A stretch of DNA of 55,959 bases from Mesotaenium endlicherianum (lineage: Eukaryota > Streptophyta > Zygnematophyceae > Zygnematales > Mesotaeniaceae). A program made the translations under genes and the position numbers. Where the stretch lies: NCBI GenBank assembly GCA_009602735.1, contig WELA01004091.1, forward strand, positions 64,100 to 120,058, given 5' to 3'. Positions 11,879-22,784 of the stretch are shown one piece after another. Numbering within the stretch: position 1 is the first letter of the stretch; the number at the start of each line of letters is the position of its first letter. The notes under the pieces were generated by a model. That model worked only from the letters and a program-made list of their open reading frames with translations. It was not told the origin of the DNA and made no database searches.

Positions 11879-13415
11879 TTATTTCCTGACCCTGTGGCTG
11901 GGGGTTTTGGGAAGGCAGTCAGGGCATTCCCACCATCCTGCCATAATCTCTTCTTCACCAATGCAGAAGGTGTGCCAACGGACACCGCACTTATCGCAAG
12001 TTACCATTGCTTCTTGATCATCCAGCACTTTGCAGCTGGCACGCGTGGCTGGCACCGATTCCTCGGGCACAATCTTAACTGTAGGATCGATATTTGGCAA
12101 ATGGCACAGCGAATAGTTCTGCACGTGATCTCTCATGGTCTTACCATCAGAACAGTCCAGTTCCAACACACCATTATCAAACGCATGTTTCACGCGTAGG
12201 ATCACTGCACCTGAACTGGTGTCAATGGTGGTCTTAGTCTGGCGCTTGCGATAGACGAAGTCTCCTTCCTGGACCTGCGTCATTTGCAGGCGGTAGCTCC
12301 CATCTCGCGTCCTGGCGTAACGCTGTGTGTCTCTCTTCTGTGCAATTTTCAGATTGTCCAGCGCAGCAGGCATCATGTGCTCAAACAACACCTTGCGGCG
12401 CAACATAACCTTTAACAGTTCATCAGGGTTGTCCAGGTCTTTCACCTGCTCAATCTCCTGCTTGATGCTGCTGGGCACAATTGGACTTCTTCCAAACAGA
12501 ATATGATAAGGCGAGTAATTTGCCAAAGCAGCTTGCTTGCTAAATCTGTAACCCATGACCAGCCATGGCAGGGCCAGATCCCAATCACGCTTATCATGCT
12601 CAAGGCAAAATTTGCGTAAAGCAGACTTAATGGTTTGCACCATCCGTTCTGCCAGACCATCTGCTTGTGGGTGGTCTCTAGACGTAGTGCGATGGTCAAT
12701 GAAGCATTTGTCCAGGAGTCTCTGAAAAGATCCTTGGAACTCAGACCCTTGGCCTGTCAGCACTTTTGCTGGGGCTCCATGACGTACAATCATACCATTG
12801 AGGAGCGCTTCCGCGGTCCCCAAGCTTTCTTTAGCCGTTAGAGGCACCACCTCTATCCACTTAGAAAAATGCTCAATCATGACCATAATGTACTTGTTAC
12901 CTCGCTTGAACAGTGGTAGCTCACCTGCAAGATCGCAGCTCCACCTGTATCCTAGGCCCATGATTGGCAGAGGTTGCGGGTGTGGGTGTTGCTGCGTAAA
13001 ACCAGCCTTGACGCGATCGCAGCTTGTACAAGCCTTGATCACATCCTCACACTGCTGCTTCATGCCCCTCCCACCAGTAAGACAGCTCCAGAAGACTGTA
13101 TGTCTTCTTGACACCATAGTGTCCAGTATTCTCATGCATTTCCTGCACCAGAGCTCGTCTTTTGGTGGGTTCAAGCACTAACTTCTCCTGACCAGTTTCT
13201 TCAATCTTGAAGAGGTTATTCCGTTTCTAGCAAAACCTTTTAGCTCGATGGCCTACCTGGTCCTTTTCTTTTGCCGATAATCCTTCTATATGGACTCCCG
13301 TCTTCAACCAATGCATAGTGGCTTGATCTTTCCAGATCTTTGGACTGAACAAAGGTAGGGGCTCAGTTTCTCCTGATGCTACCATTCTAGCCATTTCGGC
13401 CAGGGAGGCGGCCAA
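11879..13415 (-). pseudogene. Ty3/gypsy integrase with C-terminal PHD-like finger (decayed)
   Basis: Integrase end of the DNMT-element polyprotein. The zinc-binding HHCC module lies across a frameshift near 13060-13070; its CTSC pair is visible. In the core, the first catalytic Asp (CDLAGEL) and the Glu (LAERM) are present. The expected second Asp sits in VLTGQGSEF and is Gly, so this copy should be inactive. After the core comes a basic region, then at the C-terminus a PHD-type pattern: one Cys, VTCDKC, WHTFC and WWECPDC. The second Cys of the first pair is Leu, so the finger is degenerate or variant. TAG at about 13227 interrupts the upstream part. Elements with a chromodomain at this position are well known; a PHD-like module here would instead suggest a histone-tail reader for targeting (inference). 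Confidence 0.8.
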
Positions 13416-13937
13416 TTCTGCTGGGCTGCTCGGATCTTCGTCTTCTTGAGCTCCTGTTCAGTCGTCTGCGGATGGGTCCGGGTTCCTGCTGAGTCCATCG
13501 GCGTCGTTGTTGAGTATACCTGCTCGGTGTATCACTGTCATCTTGTACTCCTAGAGCTTGAGAGCCCAACGAGCCAATTTACTTATGAGGTCTCCATTCT
13601 TCATCAGCCAGAGTAATGGCGAGTGATCTGTGATCAGCGTGAAGGGTCTTCCCCATAGATACTCTGTGAAATGTGCAACAGCCCAAACCACTGCCAGTAG
13701 CTCTCCTTCGTAGGACAAGTAGTTGCTCTCCGCTTGGTTGTTAGAGCGCGAGGCATAGGCAATGACGTACTCCTCTCTAGGACTTTCGGCCTGAGTGAGT
13801 ACTGCGCCAATTCCCACACGACTCCAGTCGGTGTGTAGATTGAACGGCTTGGAGTAGTCAGGTGTTCGCAAGACTGGGGCTGTTACCACCCGCTCCTTGA
13901 GCTCGTTCATGGCCTTCTCCTGGGCTTCCGTCCACAC
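13416..13937 (-). pseudogene. Ty3/gypsy RNase H domain (decayed)
   Basis: Reads WTEAQEKAMNELK, then LHTDWSRVGIGAVLTQ, YASRSNNQAE and LLAVVWAV, and then TLITDHSPLLWL. This is the usual order of the Ty3/gypsy RNase H, with acidic residues in DWS, YEGELLAVVW and TDHSPL. It follows the RT after an in-frame TAG (13968). The downstream connection, including an HRAGILNNDADGLSR block, is interrupted by TAG at 13551 and TGA at 13458-13460. Confidence 0.8.
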
Positions 13938-13967
13938 AAAAGGTACGTCCTTTTTCAGGAGTTCTGT

Positions 13968-14936
13968 CTAGGGTTTAGCAATTTTGCTATAATCCTTCAC
14001 AAATTTACGATAGTATCCGCTTAGCCCTAACAGAGCTTTCAACTTAGACACATTCGCTGGTGCAGGTATCTTGTAAATGGCTTCAATCTTTACAGCCTGA
14101 GGGGACATAGCATTGTTCCCAATCTCATGTCCTAAGTAAGGCACATGTGTCTCAAAGAATCTGCACTTTCCAGGGTGCAGCGTCATCTGGAATTTCTCTA
14201 GGTGCTGGAACACTTGTTCCAAGTGCTCAAGGTGCTCCTCTATGGACTTGCTGCATACCACTATGTCATCAATGTATGGTTTTGCAAAATCCAGCCCCTC
14301 GAGCACTTCATCCATAGTCCTCTAAAAGATGGCTGGAGCATTTTTCAGTCCAAACGGCATTACCGTCCATTGCCAAAGTTCCCTTTGGGCCCAGAGAGCG
14401 GTCTTACCTCGATCTTCTGTTTTCACAGGGATCTGGTTGAACCCTTGGCGTAGATCGAAGATGCCGAACACCTTCCCGGTGGTAGCAATTGCACAGATCC
14501 GCTCTGGTGTAGGCATCACATAGCTGTCTGGCTCCGTGTGAGGATTCAGTCGTCTGTAGTCTCCACACATACGAGTGGCTGTATAATTGCCATCCTCGTC
14601 CTTCTTGGCAACTACTACCGTGGGAGCTCCATGTATGGAGGTTGATTTCTCAATCATGCCGAGCTTGTGCAGCTCCTGGCAAGTTTTCTCCACACAGTCC
14701 CATTCGGTCTGACTGAGCTTATGCGGCCCAAGTCTGACTGGGTTATCAGTAGTTAATGTGATCTCATACACACTGGCAGTGGTTCTACCAATCTCCTCCT
14801 TGGTAAAAGCAAACACCTTGCGGTACTTCTTCAGCAGTCTCTCTACTTGTGCTCTCTATTGGGCTGAGACCATGTTTCCAATGGTGAAAACCTCAGTTGC
14901 TGGCTGCTTTTCCCCAACACAGGCATTCAGTAGTTG
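13968..14936 (-). pseudogene. Ty3/gypsy reverse transcriptase (decayed)
   Basis: Fingers and palm motifs appear in order: APTVVVAKKDEDG, MCGDYRRLN, FGIFDLRQGFNQI, VMPFGLKNAPAIF, then YIDDIVV with the catalytic Asp pair, and LGHEIG and LLGLSGYYRKF in the thumb. Length and order fit a Ty3/gypsy RT. In-frame TAGs at 14322 (after NAPAIF, where relatives usually have Gln), 14856 and 13968 split it. Apart from these stops the frame is maintained, suggesting modest decay. Confidence 0.85.
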
Positions 14937-16602
14937 CTACTTTTTGGGTCCAGGAGGGGGCTTTCCGCCCTCATCCTGGCCTTCAGGCTTTTTTGCCTGA
15001 TTGTTAGGCGGTGGAGTGGCAGACTTTGCAGCTTGCTCCTCCGCTGTCTCAGGCTCGGTGGCCTGCTTCTTTAACCTCTTGCCTTTTCCGATAGATCGTC
15101 GCCTTTCTGGTTGCGTGGTGTAGGTTAGACGCCTCCGGATGGGCTGCCTCAAGAATCTTTCTTCATCGGCCGCAGTCCAGCTAGTCCCTGTTCCTCCTTC
15201 TTCACGTGGTGGGAGTGGGTTTGGCAAAGGCCACCCTGCTGGATCTGCTCTGGGGTCGATTGTCCAACCCCATTTGCGCTCAATGGTAGCTATGCGCGCA
15301 ACGGTTGTGCCAAACTCCTCCCTGGCTAGTGGCGTCACCGTCCATGTTTGTGTCATAGTCTGCGATCTTTGAGCCGCAGCTAGTTGTGCGTATACAGTAT
15401 TTTCTGCTGTCAAGCGGCTTATGGTGCTTCTCAGCTCTACCAGTTCCCTTTCAGTCACTGCAGGTGTCCTAGGAGCTGAACTCTCCTTCTCCCACGTTCC
15501 AGTGGATGAGGGGCGCACCATGGGAATGGGAAATCCCCATGTCATGGCTTTGCGAATTAAGCCATCCTCTCCTTCTCTCCTGCAAAATCTCTAGGATAGG
15601 TTGCGGAGGAGGAGCCGTGGTTCCTTTCGAAACCCCTTCTCTCTGAACTGTTCCCTTGTACTTGAAATAACGCATCAGCATCCGCCTGAAAGGTGCATTC
15701 CCTTCCCGGGCCACCTTTCTTGGTCTGCTTGCGCGACCGTGAGGATTTCCTTGTGTTGGTTCCACCTTAGCAGTGCAGACAGCCACTTCTTGCGGCTGTT
15801 GTAGCTGATGTGGGGTAGCTTCTGGTGCTGGCAAACTGGCAGTTGGAGTGCTGGATGTAGGCGACCTTAGATCGTTGTAAAGACCGGCCGGGCTAAGTCC
15901 TTCCATCGTCAATTGGTCGTTCACCCAGTCATCCGTTCTGAGTTCTTGCAGCTCCAATAGGTCCAGTCTTGGGGTAGGAAAACGTGGAATTGCTTCCTAA
16001 ATCTCCTCTTCATTGGTGACTGACGGCAGGTCAAAACCCGGAAGGTCTGGCATCTCTGCCTCATCTTCAACTGATTTCTCCGCTCCGGGTGGTGGCGATT
16101 CTCCTTCATTATCTGTGTTGAGCTTTGCCAAGTTGACGATGGCTGATTGCAAAGCGCTTGCCGCCTTAGCCACTTCCCTTTCCTTGTGTTGTCGAGCGTC
16201 TGTGTCCAGCAGCTGCTCCATGATTTGCCTTGCAATGGATTTAGCTATTTGACTGGCTGAACCCTGCTGTTGCCCCTTAGCTTGCGGCTCTGGGCTCATC
16301 AAGGCAGGTGTTGTAGACAGTTTCTTGTCCAACTCCTTCTGGCATTCTTCGAATATCACTTCGAGACATATGGTCTTTGCAGACCCTCCAGAATCTCCTG
16401 AGTTCTGGCTACTCTCTTCGGCCCATTCACCAAGATTGCACTGGCGTTCTTGCCTTAGTTCTCGGTTTAGGCATTATCCCGTATTTTCAGCTGTAGGCTC
16501 AGGAGCCTTCTTCTCAGATTCTTCTGACATGTCTTGTAACAACGCTCGCTCTGGTGAAGACGATAGACACTTTTGGTTGGCTTCCCAGCTATTTGAGCTT
16601 TC
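14937..16602 (-). pseudogene. Pol linker between methyltransferase and RT, function unknown
   Basis: About 550 codons in pieces (ORFs 16359-15997, 15957-15469, 15545-14937), rich in Gln, Glu, Pro and Ser, with a basic patch near the RT end. One indel near 15590 changes frame; in-frame TAG at 15997 and TAA at 16474 interrupt it. No domain recognised. A short MLMRYFKYKG block is the most conserved-looking piece. It joins the methyltransferase and RT regions in the same polyprotein direction, so it is probably a spacer or unrecognised module of the element. Confidence 0.5.
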
Positions 16603-18119
16603 CTACCAATAGTCTCCGCGCCCAGCTGCTCTTGGGCTGAGGGGAGTATCATATCCTGACGTGGCCTCTTCTGGGGTCTCTTCACATATTGATGTCGTTG
16701 CTCCGAGAGGTGAGCTCCCAAAAATCTGGCTGTGAGTGGTATTTCTCACAGATGATGGGGTGCCATGCGTATCGTCTTCCACTCCTGGTAGCGGTGCTGC
16801 TTGCTCAGGCGCCTGATCCCTCATGGGTGTATCCTCTCTTTCCAGAGGTGCTTGTAATTCATTGGTCCGGTTATCAATCCGGTCCAATAGATCCTGACAT
16901 CTCATCAGTTCCGCCACTCTATCTCCCCCGAATGCTCTGTTTACAGCGGCTTCCGCTGCGTCTCTTTGCACCCAGTATTCTTCTTGTTGCTGATGTGCCG
17001 TTTTGATAGCCCTCTGATCAGATGTTGGCACCACATTGATCCCAATTGTCATTGGTCTTGGTCTCGACATAGGCTTGTCAGTGAAGGTCAACTGTTGCCA
17101 TGTCATAATTGTTTCCACCAACCAAGTCATAGAGTGCTGCCCGATCATGTTGCCAAAAATCTTTGCAGCTTCATCGGATCCTACAGCACCAGCTATATGC
17201 CGAGCTATGGTGTCGGGTATTCCAAGGCATTTGCCCTTTTCCACCGCGGTGGGCTCTCTCCACACGGCGTCTCTTTTATATATATATGTTTGACCATTCC
17301 TGGTCCACCTCCTCTGAAGGCTCGGGATCCTGGATATGCTGTAAAGGTAGGCAGTACCACTCTTGGCTGACCTGGTTCGTTGGTGACACACTGTGGATAG
17401 GAATCTCTCCAGGTCACTGGTCTGGTATGCACCGCCAGTGCCTTTTCCACTGTCAATGCTGTTGGTGATCACCGTGTAATGTCCTCCATTTCTCTCAGAA
17501 TCTCGATAGACATGCCGTTGGTCCAAAATATCCTGGCCCTATGGCATAATCCTCCGTGCTTAACGTCGTTGATTAGCACATGATGGCCCAAAGTGGAGTC
17601 GAAAATCAACCATGGTTTTCCCGGCTTCATCTGCTTGTAGTCCATTCCTGGATGTACGTTCTCAATCACAAACACAGGTGGGCGATAGTGCAGACGTTCC
17701 CGCAGCATGCCAACGATTTTCACCATCCATCCCCAGTGTTGTGCTCGTGCACTACTGAATCCCCTCTTGTTTCCAGCTTGAGAAAATGGTAAACAAGGAA
17801 ATCTAGCAAAGATCCAATCAATCCTGTAGCCATACAGGTATTCAAGCTTCACGTTCATAATGTTGCCTCCAGCAATGCGCTCGACATTGCTATATGCAGG
17901 CGCCAACCCTCTAAAATGATGCATTTGCCGCATCTGATTCATGACCTCTTGGAATGCTCGAAAAGTGTGGTCATCGTTGTCCCCATACAGAACTTTGGCC
18001 ACTTGTATTCCTCGCTGGATCAATGCTATGGTCCCAGAGCCAAGTCCGGCGAATAATTTCAACACCACCACTCCCCTTTTGCGGAAAGGATCTTCCATCC
18101 TGACAATGCCTTGCGGCAA
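16603..18119 (-). pseudogene. DNMT3-type cytosine-5 DNA methyltransferase domain inside the retrotransposon
   Basis: Read 5' to 3' on the minus strand: motif I is VLKLFAGLGSGTIAL (SAM binding); motif IV is ARFPCLPFSQAG with the catalytic Cys in the PC pair; motif VI is FVIENV; motif VIII is HRARIFWTN, very close to the HRARxFWxN of DNMT3 proteins. A frameshift near 17470 moves to the next ORF, which carries VITNSIDSGKG (target-recognition region), then WREPTAVEKGKCLGIP and MIGQHSMTWLVETI, aligning with the C-terminal motifs IX-X of DNMT3 enzymes. The rest (about 17090-16603) is an acidic linker. Catalytic motifs are intact but the gene is broken by the frameshift and a TAG at 16603. It lies between protease and RT, so it would be made as part of Gag-Pol. 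Retroelement-borne DNMTs that methylate CG de novo are known from charophytes and dinoflagellates. Confidence 0.85.
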
Positions 18120-18415
18120 CGGCTCACTCCAGGCATCAGATTTGCAAAGGAAGTATATGGGTAAGATACTGGCAGTAGCTCTTGCGGGCCGTGGTCCCTA
18201 TTACTCACAGTTTCCAGCTGCTTCATGATCCGGGGTTGCCATATCAAGGGTGTTGGCATGTTGATGCTTGTATAGCCTTTCTCTTCTTGCTTCATGAGGT
18301 TGTCGCTGGCTTCTGGGTACCTGTCATTAATGTAGCAGTCTAGCAGTCCGTAGTTTGCTTCTCCTATGCAAAGCATTTTCACAGGAATTTCTCCTGCGGG
18401 CTGCCTATCTGTTAA
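18059..18415 (-). pseudogene. Segment linking protease to methyltransferase
   Basis: About 100 codons following an in-frame TAG (18416) after the protease. The start is in the protease frame and contains MLCIGEANYGLLDCYI; the end overlaps the methyltransferase ORF by about 60 bases in another frame. No family recognised. The overlap could be an indel or a programmed shift; with only one copy this cannot be decided. Confidence 0.5.
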
Positions 18416-19354
18416 CTAGTAAGTCACTCGATGTTTCCGCAGATCAATGACCATACCCAAGGGAATCAGTACTTCTGTTCCCAAGAGAACATCATAGTTC
18501 TCAGCTTCCATCACTGTGCACTCCATGAATAGTGACGCCTCTTCAGGTTTCCCTGAATTTACTGTGATTTTCAGAGGCTTGCGGGTAATCCCACAAGACT
18601 TTGAGACTTGTCTTGAGGCAGTTCTCAACTGAAAAGGACTCTCTTTCAGGTCCCTTGCCGTCAATCCTAGAGCTTTCACAGCTCGTTTTCCCAAAATGAC
18701 TGGCTGTGCGCCTGTATCCAACAGAATGTTGGGAGCTGCCCAGTTGTTGAAGATCAATGCACCATCCTTATTTTGCACTCTCACGGTGCTAAAGTTGGTG
18801 GGCAATGAGGCGCTATTTGCACCTTCCTCAGCTATATCTAGCTGATGTCCGGCCTTCTCAACCGTGAATGGGTAAGTGATATGCAAATCAGCGAGAGAAA
18901 GCAAAGGAGCATGCTGGATCCGGTGTTCCACCAGGGCCTTCAGCTTCTCCAGCGAAAAACTAAATGTCTTGCGCGACCCGGGCCTGGTTTGTCGTAGCTG
19001 CGAGATCTCGTTTTCATCCAGAGTGATCCGGAAAGTCTGAGGAAGCTTCCCAGCATTCCTTGGCACCAGACGGTTGTGATCTGCTTGCACAGCAGCCGTT
19101 GCATCCACAGCCTTTTCAGGCAGCCGCTTCTCGCCTTTGCAGACGGTCTTTTTTGCAACATCTGCATCATAGTAGACATTGGGCGCATTTAGTTTCGCAA
19201 ACTGCGCTTTCGACTCAGCAATTTCCGCACTCATAGCTTCATACTTCTGGTTACCCTTGCGATTACCAGAGCCACCCTTTTCTTTCTTTTTCTCTTTGTC
19301 TGCCTCTTTCGTGGCAGCATTTGCCCAAGGCGGCTTTAGAATTGGGTTCTTAGA
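18416..19354 (-). pseudogene. Gag C-terminal spacer and retroviral-type aspartic protease of the DNMT element
   Basis: Begins with a Lys/Glu-rich spacer, the direct continuation of the zinc-knuckle gag across the solo LTR. It continues through a region of unknown fold to the protease, where NILLDTGAQPVILG carries the catalytic DTG triad. A later VLLGTEVLI block resembles the C-terminal part of Ty3-type proteases. Ends at TAG 18416, after which the same frame stays open and protein-like, so the stop looks like a lesion or read-through point. Confidence 0.75.
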
Positions 19355-20082
19355 CCAGCTATAATGAATCAGTATATTGGTTGACATAATATTCATTTAA
19401 ATAATATAGTTAAATAAGTTCAGCCTGCTAAACTCTAGTTAATGATCAGTTTGCTGAACTTTATATTTAATATCAGTTTAATGACTTGACCGGAAGTAGC
19501 AGGCTGATGTCACCTTAAGTCAGCTTGCTGACACATTCTTTGACAACCAGCTGACTTCCGTACTCGGTAGCAGCAAACTGCCTCGATATGCATCTAAGTG
19601 TGGTATGCTAGATGAATGGCCAGATGACATCCCTATGATAGATGGCGATTCGGGATGATGGGAGATGGCGGTGGATTTGGTTAACCGAGGTCCTACCAAC
19701 GTGGTTAACTCCCGGGTAGGCGGTGCCATCGCACTGACCGTTGAACAGTAAACTCATTCCATGTACATATGCTAGGCATTGCTCTCGAGTTCGGCATTCG
19801 GAAACGAGGCCAACTCTCTTGTACAGCTGACTGAGAGAGATCTGAATCCAAGGCGAGAAGCCATTGATACGCACTGTCTTCTAACCTTGCTTATGCATGA
19901 GTTTACTGATGCATTATTGATGCTAGATTACTCGCATTTGATTTACGAGTATTGTTCACTGCTAGTGTCTTGTCCTTTGCCGTTTAATCAGTTAACGGAA
20001 AATCCATAAAGATTACTTGCTAATATAAAGATCTTTATTAATTGTTAATCGCCTATTTGGTTAGTCGATTCATTTCACCAGC
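19355..20082 (+). mobile_element. Solo LTR of the chromovirus family, TSD CCAGC
   Basis: LTR body 19360-20077 (718 bp), starting TATAATGAATCAG (canonical copies start TGTAATGAATC) and ending CGATTCATTTCA. It is flanked by direct CCAGC repeats at 19355-19359 and 20078-20082. Orientation is plus, opposite to the elements around it. Removing it with one TSD leaves the gag reading frame of the DNMT element intact, which confirms insertion into that gag. Confidence 0.9.
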
Positions 20083-20564
20083 ACTCATCTTCCAAGTGTC
20101 CCTTCTTACTGCAATGTGCGCATATCTGTGCTTTGCTAGCGGATAGTTGCTTAGCATTTGGGTATGGACAGTCTCTCTTCTGATGTCCTAATTTCTTGCG
20201 ATTCCAACAACTCTCTGCTGTTTCAGCAATGTTGGCGTGCTTAGCAAACTTATTGAAAGACCCGCTCTTTTTCCTAAACAGAAAATTAGAGCTGTTGGCC
20301 TTAGGCGAAGAGAATTCCTCTCTCCTCTCAAGAGCCATAAGCGTCCTGGAAGCCTCTTTATACCACACTTCACCTTCTTCGACATTACGTGCTATTTCAG
20401 TCGCCTCGTCGATGTCCCAGTCGATCCTGTGCTTTGCGAACGGATGTGGCCTGACTTCACGATCTGTTTCCTTGCCCAAGCACAACAGAAACTTGTCAGC
20501 CACTATTCTGGGCTCGTATGTTTTTGCCTTTTTAGCGAGGTCTACCAATCTGGATTTGACCTCC
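20078..20564 (-). pseudogene. Gag nucleocapsid segment of the DNMT element, two zinc knuckles
   Basis: Encodes a Lys-rich gag segment ending in two Cys/His knuckles: CWNRKKLGHQKRDC, in which the second Cys of CX2CX4HX4C is not in standard register, and CAHCSKKGHLEDEC, a canonical CX2CX4HX4C. At the 5' side it is cut by the 13.8-kb array insertion; at the 3' side by the solo LTR. The frame continues on both far sides (34371 upwards and 19354 downwards), so this is an island of the older element. Confidence 0.8.
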
Positions 20565-20569
20565 ATGAC

Positions 20570-21279
20570 TGAAATGAATCGACTTACCAAATAGGCGATT
20601 AACAATTAATAAAGATCTTTATACCAGCAAGTAATCTTTATGGATTTTTCGTTAACTGATTAAACGGCAAAAGAACAACACACTAGCAGTGAACAACACT
20701 CGTAAGTCAAATGCGAGTAAACTAGCATCAATAATGCAATCACTAAAACTCATACATAAGCAAGGTTAAGAAACAGTGCGTATCAATGGCATCTCGCCTT
20801 GGATTCAGATCTCTCTCAGTAAGCTGTACAAGAGAGTTGGCCTCGTTTCCAAATGCCAAACTCGAGAGCAATGCCTAGCATATGTACATGGAATGAGTTT
20901 ACTGTTCAACGACCAGTGCGATGGCATCGCCTACCCGGGAGTTAACCACGTTGGTAGGACCTCGGTTAACCAAATCCACCGCCATCTCCCATCATCCTGA
21001 ATAGCCATCCATCATAGGGATGTCATCTGGCCATTCATCTAGCATACCACACTTAGATGCATATCGAGGCAGTCCGCTGCTACCGAGTACGGAAGTCAGC
21101 TGGCTGTTAAAGAATGTGTCAGCAAGCTGATTTAAGTGGACTTCAGCCTGCTGCTTCCGGCTGAGTCATTAAACTGATATTAAAAGCAGACTGATTATGA
21201 ACTAGAGTTCAGTAGGCTGAACTTAAATAACTATTATATTTAAATGAATATCATATCCACTAATATACTGATTCATACA
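20570..21279 (-). repeat. 3' LTR of unit B (710 bp)
   Basis: On the minus strand it starts TGTATGAATCAG, next to a purine tract AAGTTGGAGGGAT (21280-21293), and ends CGATTCATTTCA. LTR ends form a short inverted repeat (TGxAATGAATC / GATTCATTxCA in the other copies). It shares with all copies the conserved block around the TAACCACGTTGGTAGGACC motif. Confidence 0.85.
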
Positions 21280-21392
21280 ATCCCTCCAACTTAACTTGTT
21301 GTTGCCTCGACAACATTAAACTGCAGAAGTCTTAAATAAGGGAACTGAACCTGACCAGCCTCTCCCACTGACTGCCTTTTCAACCTGTCACC

Positions 21393-22784
21393 TTAGGGGG
21401 TTGTTCCTTGGGCTTCAGGATCAGGAGACGGAGATCTGGACCTAGATGTGGACAGCCCTCTAGGTCTGTCAGCTGGCCTTCTAAAGAACCCCTTTTGTTC
21501 TAAAGTTGGGCCTCGGGGAGAACGAAGGATGGTAGCCTGCTCTTCAACCACTTGGGTGTTGATCCCCACATAGACAGGCATTCCACTAGGATGCTGAAAT
21601 ACATTGGCAAGGGGTACATGTCCCTGAGCGAAGGGGGAGGCCGGCATACCTCTGGCCCACTCGCGTGGCCCTCTTCTGGCACCCCTGTCCTCTGGGGATT
21701 TCTGCCTGTGTCTGCTGCCAAGTACAGTCAGATCAGCTTCTTCCCCTGCTTGGGCAGGTGGGTTGAGGGAGCGAGTGCGGGGTCCAGTCGCCTCCATGAC
21801 CGGGATCACGTTCCATATACCTGATCTTGGTTCCTTAGGAAGTGCCCCTGCCTGCCCCTGGGTCTCCTGAGTACCAGCTCCTAATGCTTCTCCTCTGCCT
21901 TGTTCTTCTTCCTCATCCTCCTCATCCTCCTCCTCTGAGAGAGTAGGAGTCTCGTCCACTAAGTCGTCTTGCTCCCTGGTAGACATGGAGTAGTCTACTG
22001 ACCTCCCTTTCTTAGGGCGCGCTGGAGGTTGCTTGGCCTTCAGCCTGCTGATATCTATCCGGCTTGCATTCTTCGCCCATTTGACGAAGGCATGCTTTCC
22101 CTTAGAGAAGTAGTCTCTCTCCCTCCTCCTGTGCTCTTTGGTCTCTGCATTCATATTGCTCAGGCAGCCACTCAGCCTGGGGTCCCAAGGGGCAATATGA
22201 GGTGGCAGGATGAGGTAGCCGTCTAGGCCATAGTGGAAGTCATCCGGTTGGGCTCGTTCACACTCCTGCTTTTTGTTTGTGACGGTCATCCACCTCCAGT
22301 CTGTTGGCTGCTGGTAGTACTGGGGTCCATGCTCAACCTTCCTCGGTTTACACGGGAACCAGTGGGGAGAGAACATCTGCTGTCCTGCTTCCTTGGCCAA
22401 GTACTCCCAACTCCTTCTCTCAACTTCATTGTAAGCTAGCAGTAGTGTGAGGTAGAATACCGTATCCTTAAAGCTATCGGGCCGCATGCTCACCATCCTG
22501 ATGAGTCTCTGATCTCTCACTTTTCTCGGTGTTGGGACTGGCTTGTTCTCTGAATCATCGGCAAGGTACCGGGCCTGCTCTGCTGTATAGCCCACCATCT
22601 TGGCATAATCCTCGTAGAGGACCACACCAGTGTGTGTCTCAATGTACCTATCCAGTGCTGCAATTGCTTCCTTCTGTAGCAGTGTTGTCTGTTCTAGCTT
22701 GTTGATCTCCTGGGCTGCCAGCAATGCTTCCTTCAGGTTATCAAAGTTTTGGCCACCCACCACAGTATACCTGTAAGTGGCCAA
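21393..22784 (-). CDS. Accessory protein of unit B, unknown function (463 codons, open)
   Basis: A 463-codon ORF in env position, upstream of the purine tract. Its core aligns over its whole length with the extra ORF of unit A at an estimated 40-50% identity. Shared blocks: YRYTV, YNEVERRSWE, QPTDWRWMT, LPPHIA-WDPRL, FSKGKHA, an acidic tract and a C-terminal GHVPLA with PSGMPVY and RSPRGP. The N-terminal coiled-coil coding region lies upstream of the ORF start, where a one-base shift separates it. No known family, signal peptide or transmembrane segment recognised, so an envelope glycoprotein is unlikely. Function unknown; a DNA-binding, targeting or packaging role would be guesses. Confidence 0.7.
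   Translation of the reverse strand: MATYRYTVVGGQNFDNLKEALLAAQEINKLEQTTLLQKEAIAALDRYIETHTGVVLYEDYAKMVGYTAEQARYLADDSENKPVPTPRKVRDQRLIRMVSMRPDSFKDTVFYLTLLLAYNEVERRSWEYLAKEAGQQMFSPHWFPCKPRKVEHGPQYYQQPTDWRWMTVTNKKQECERAQPDDFHYGLDGYLILPPHIAPWDPRLSGCLSNMNAETKEHRRRERDYFSKGKHAFVKWAKNASRIDISRLKAKQPPARPKKGRSVDYSMSTREQDDLVDETPTLSEEEDEEDEEEEQGRGEALGAGTQETQGQAGALPKEPRSGIWNVIPVMEATGPRTRSLNPPAQAGEEADLTVLGSRHRQKSPEDRGARRGPREWARGMPASPFAQGHVPLANVFQHPSGMPVYVGINTQVVEEQATILRSPRGPTLEQKGFFRRPADRPRGLSTSRSRSPSPDPEAQGTTP

Noticed and set aside
18416..18418. Programmed stop read-through after the protease
   Set aside because: Many similar TAG codons occur along the element, so a lesion is more likely than a dedicated recoding site.
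19360..21279. A DNA transposon with about 700-bp terminal inverted repeats enclosing a zinc-knuckle gene
   Set aside because: The two inverted repeats are a solo LTR with its own TSD (CCAGC) and the 3' LTR of a separate element; the enclosed ORF is a fragment of the older gag.
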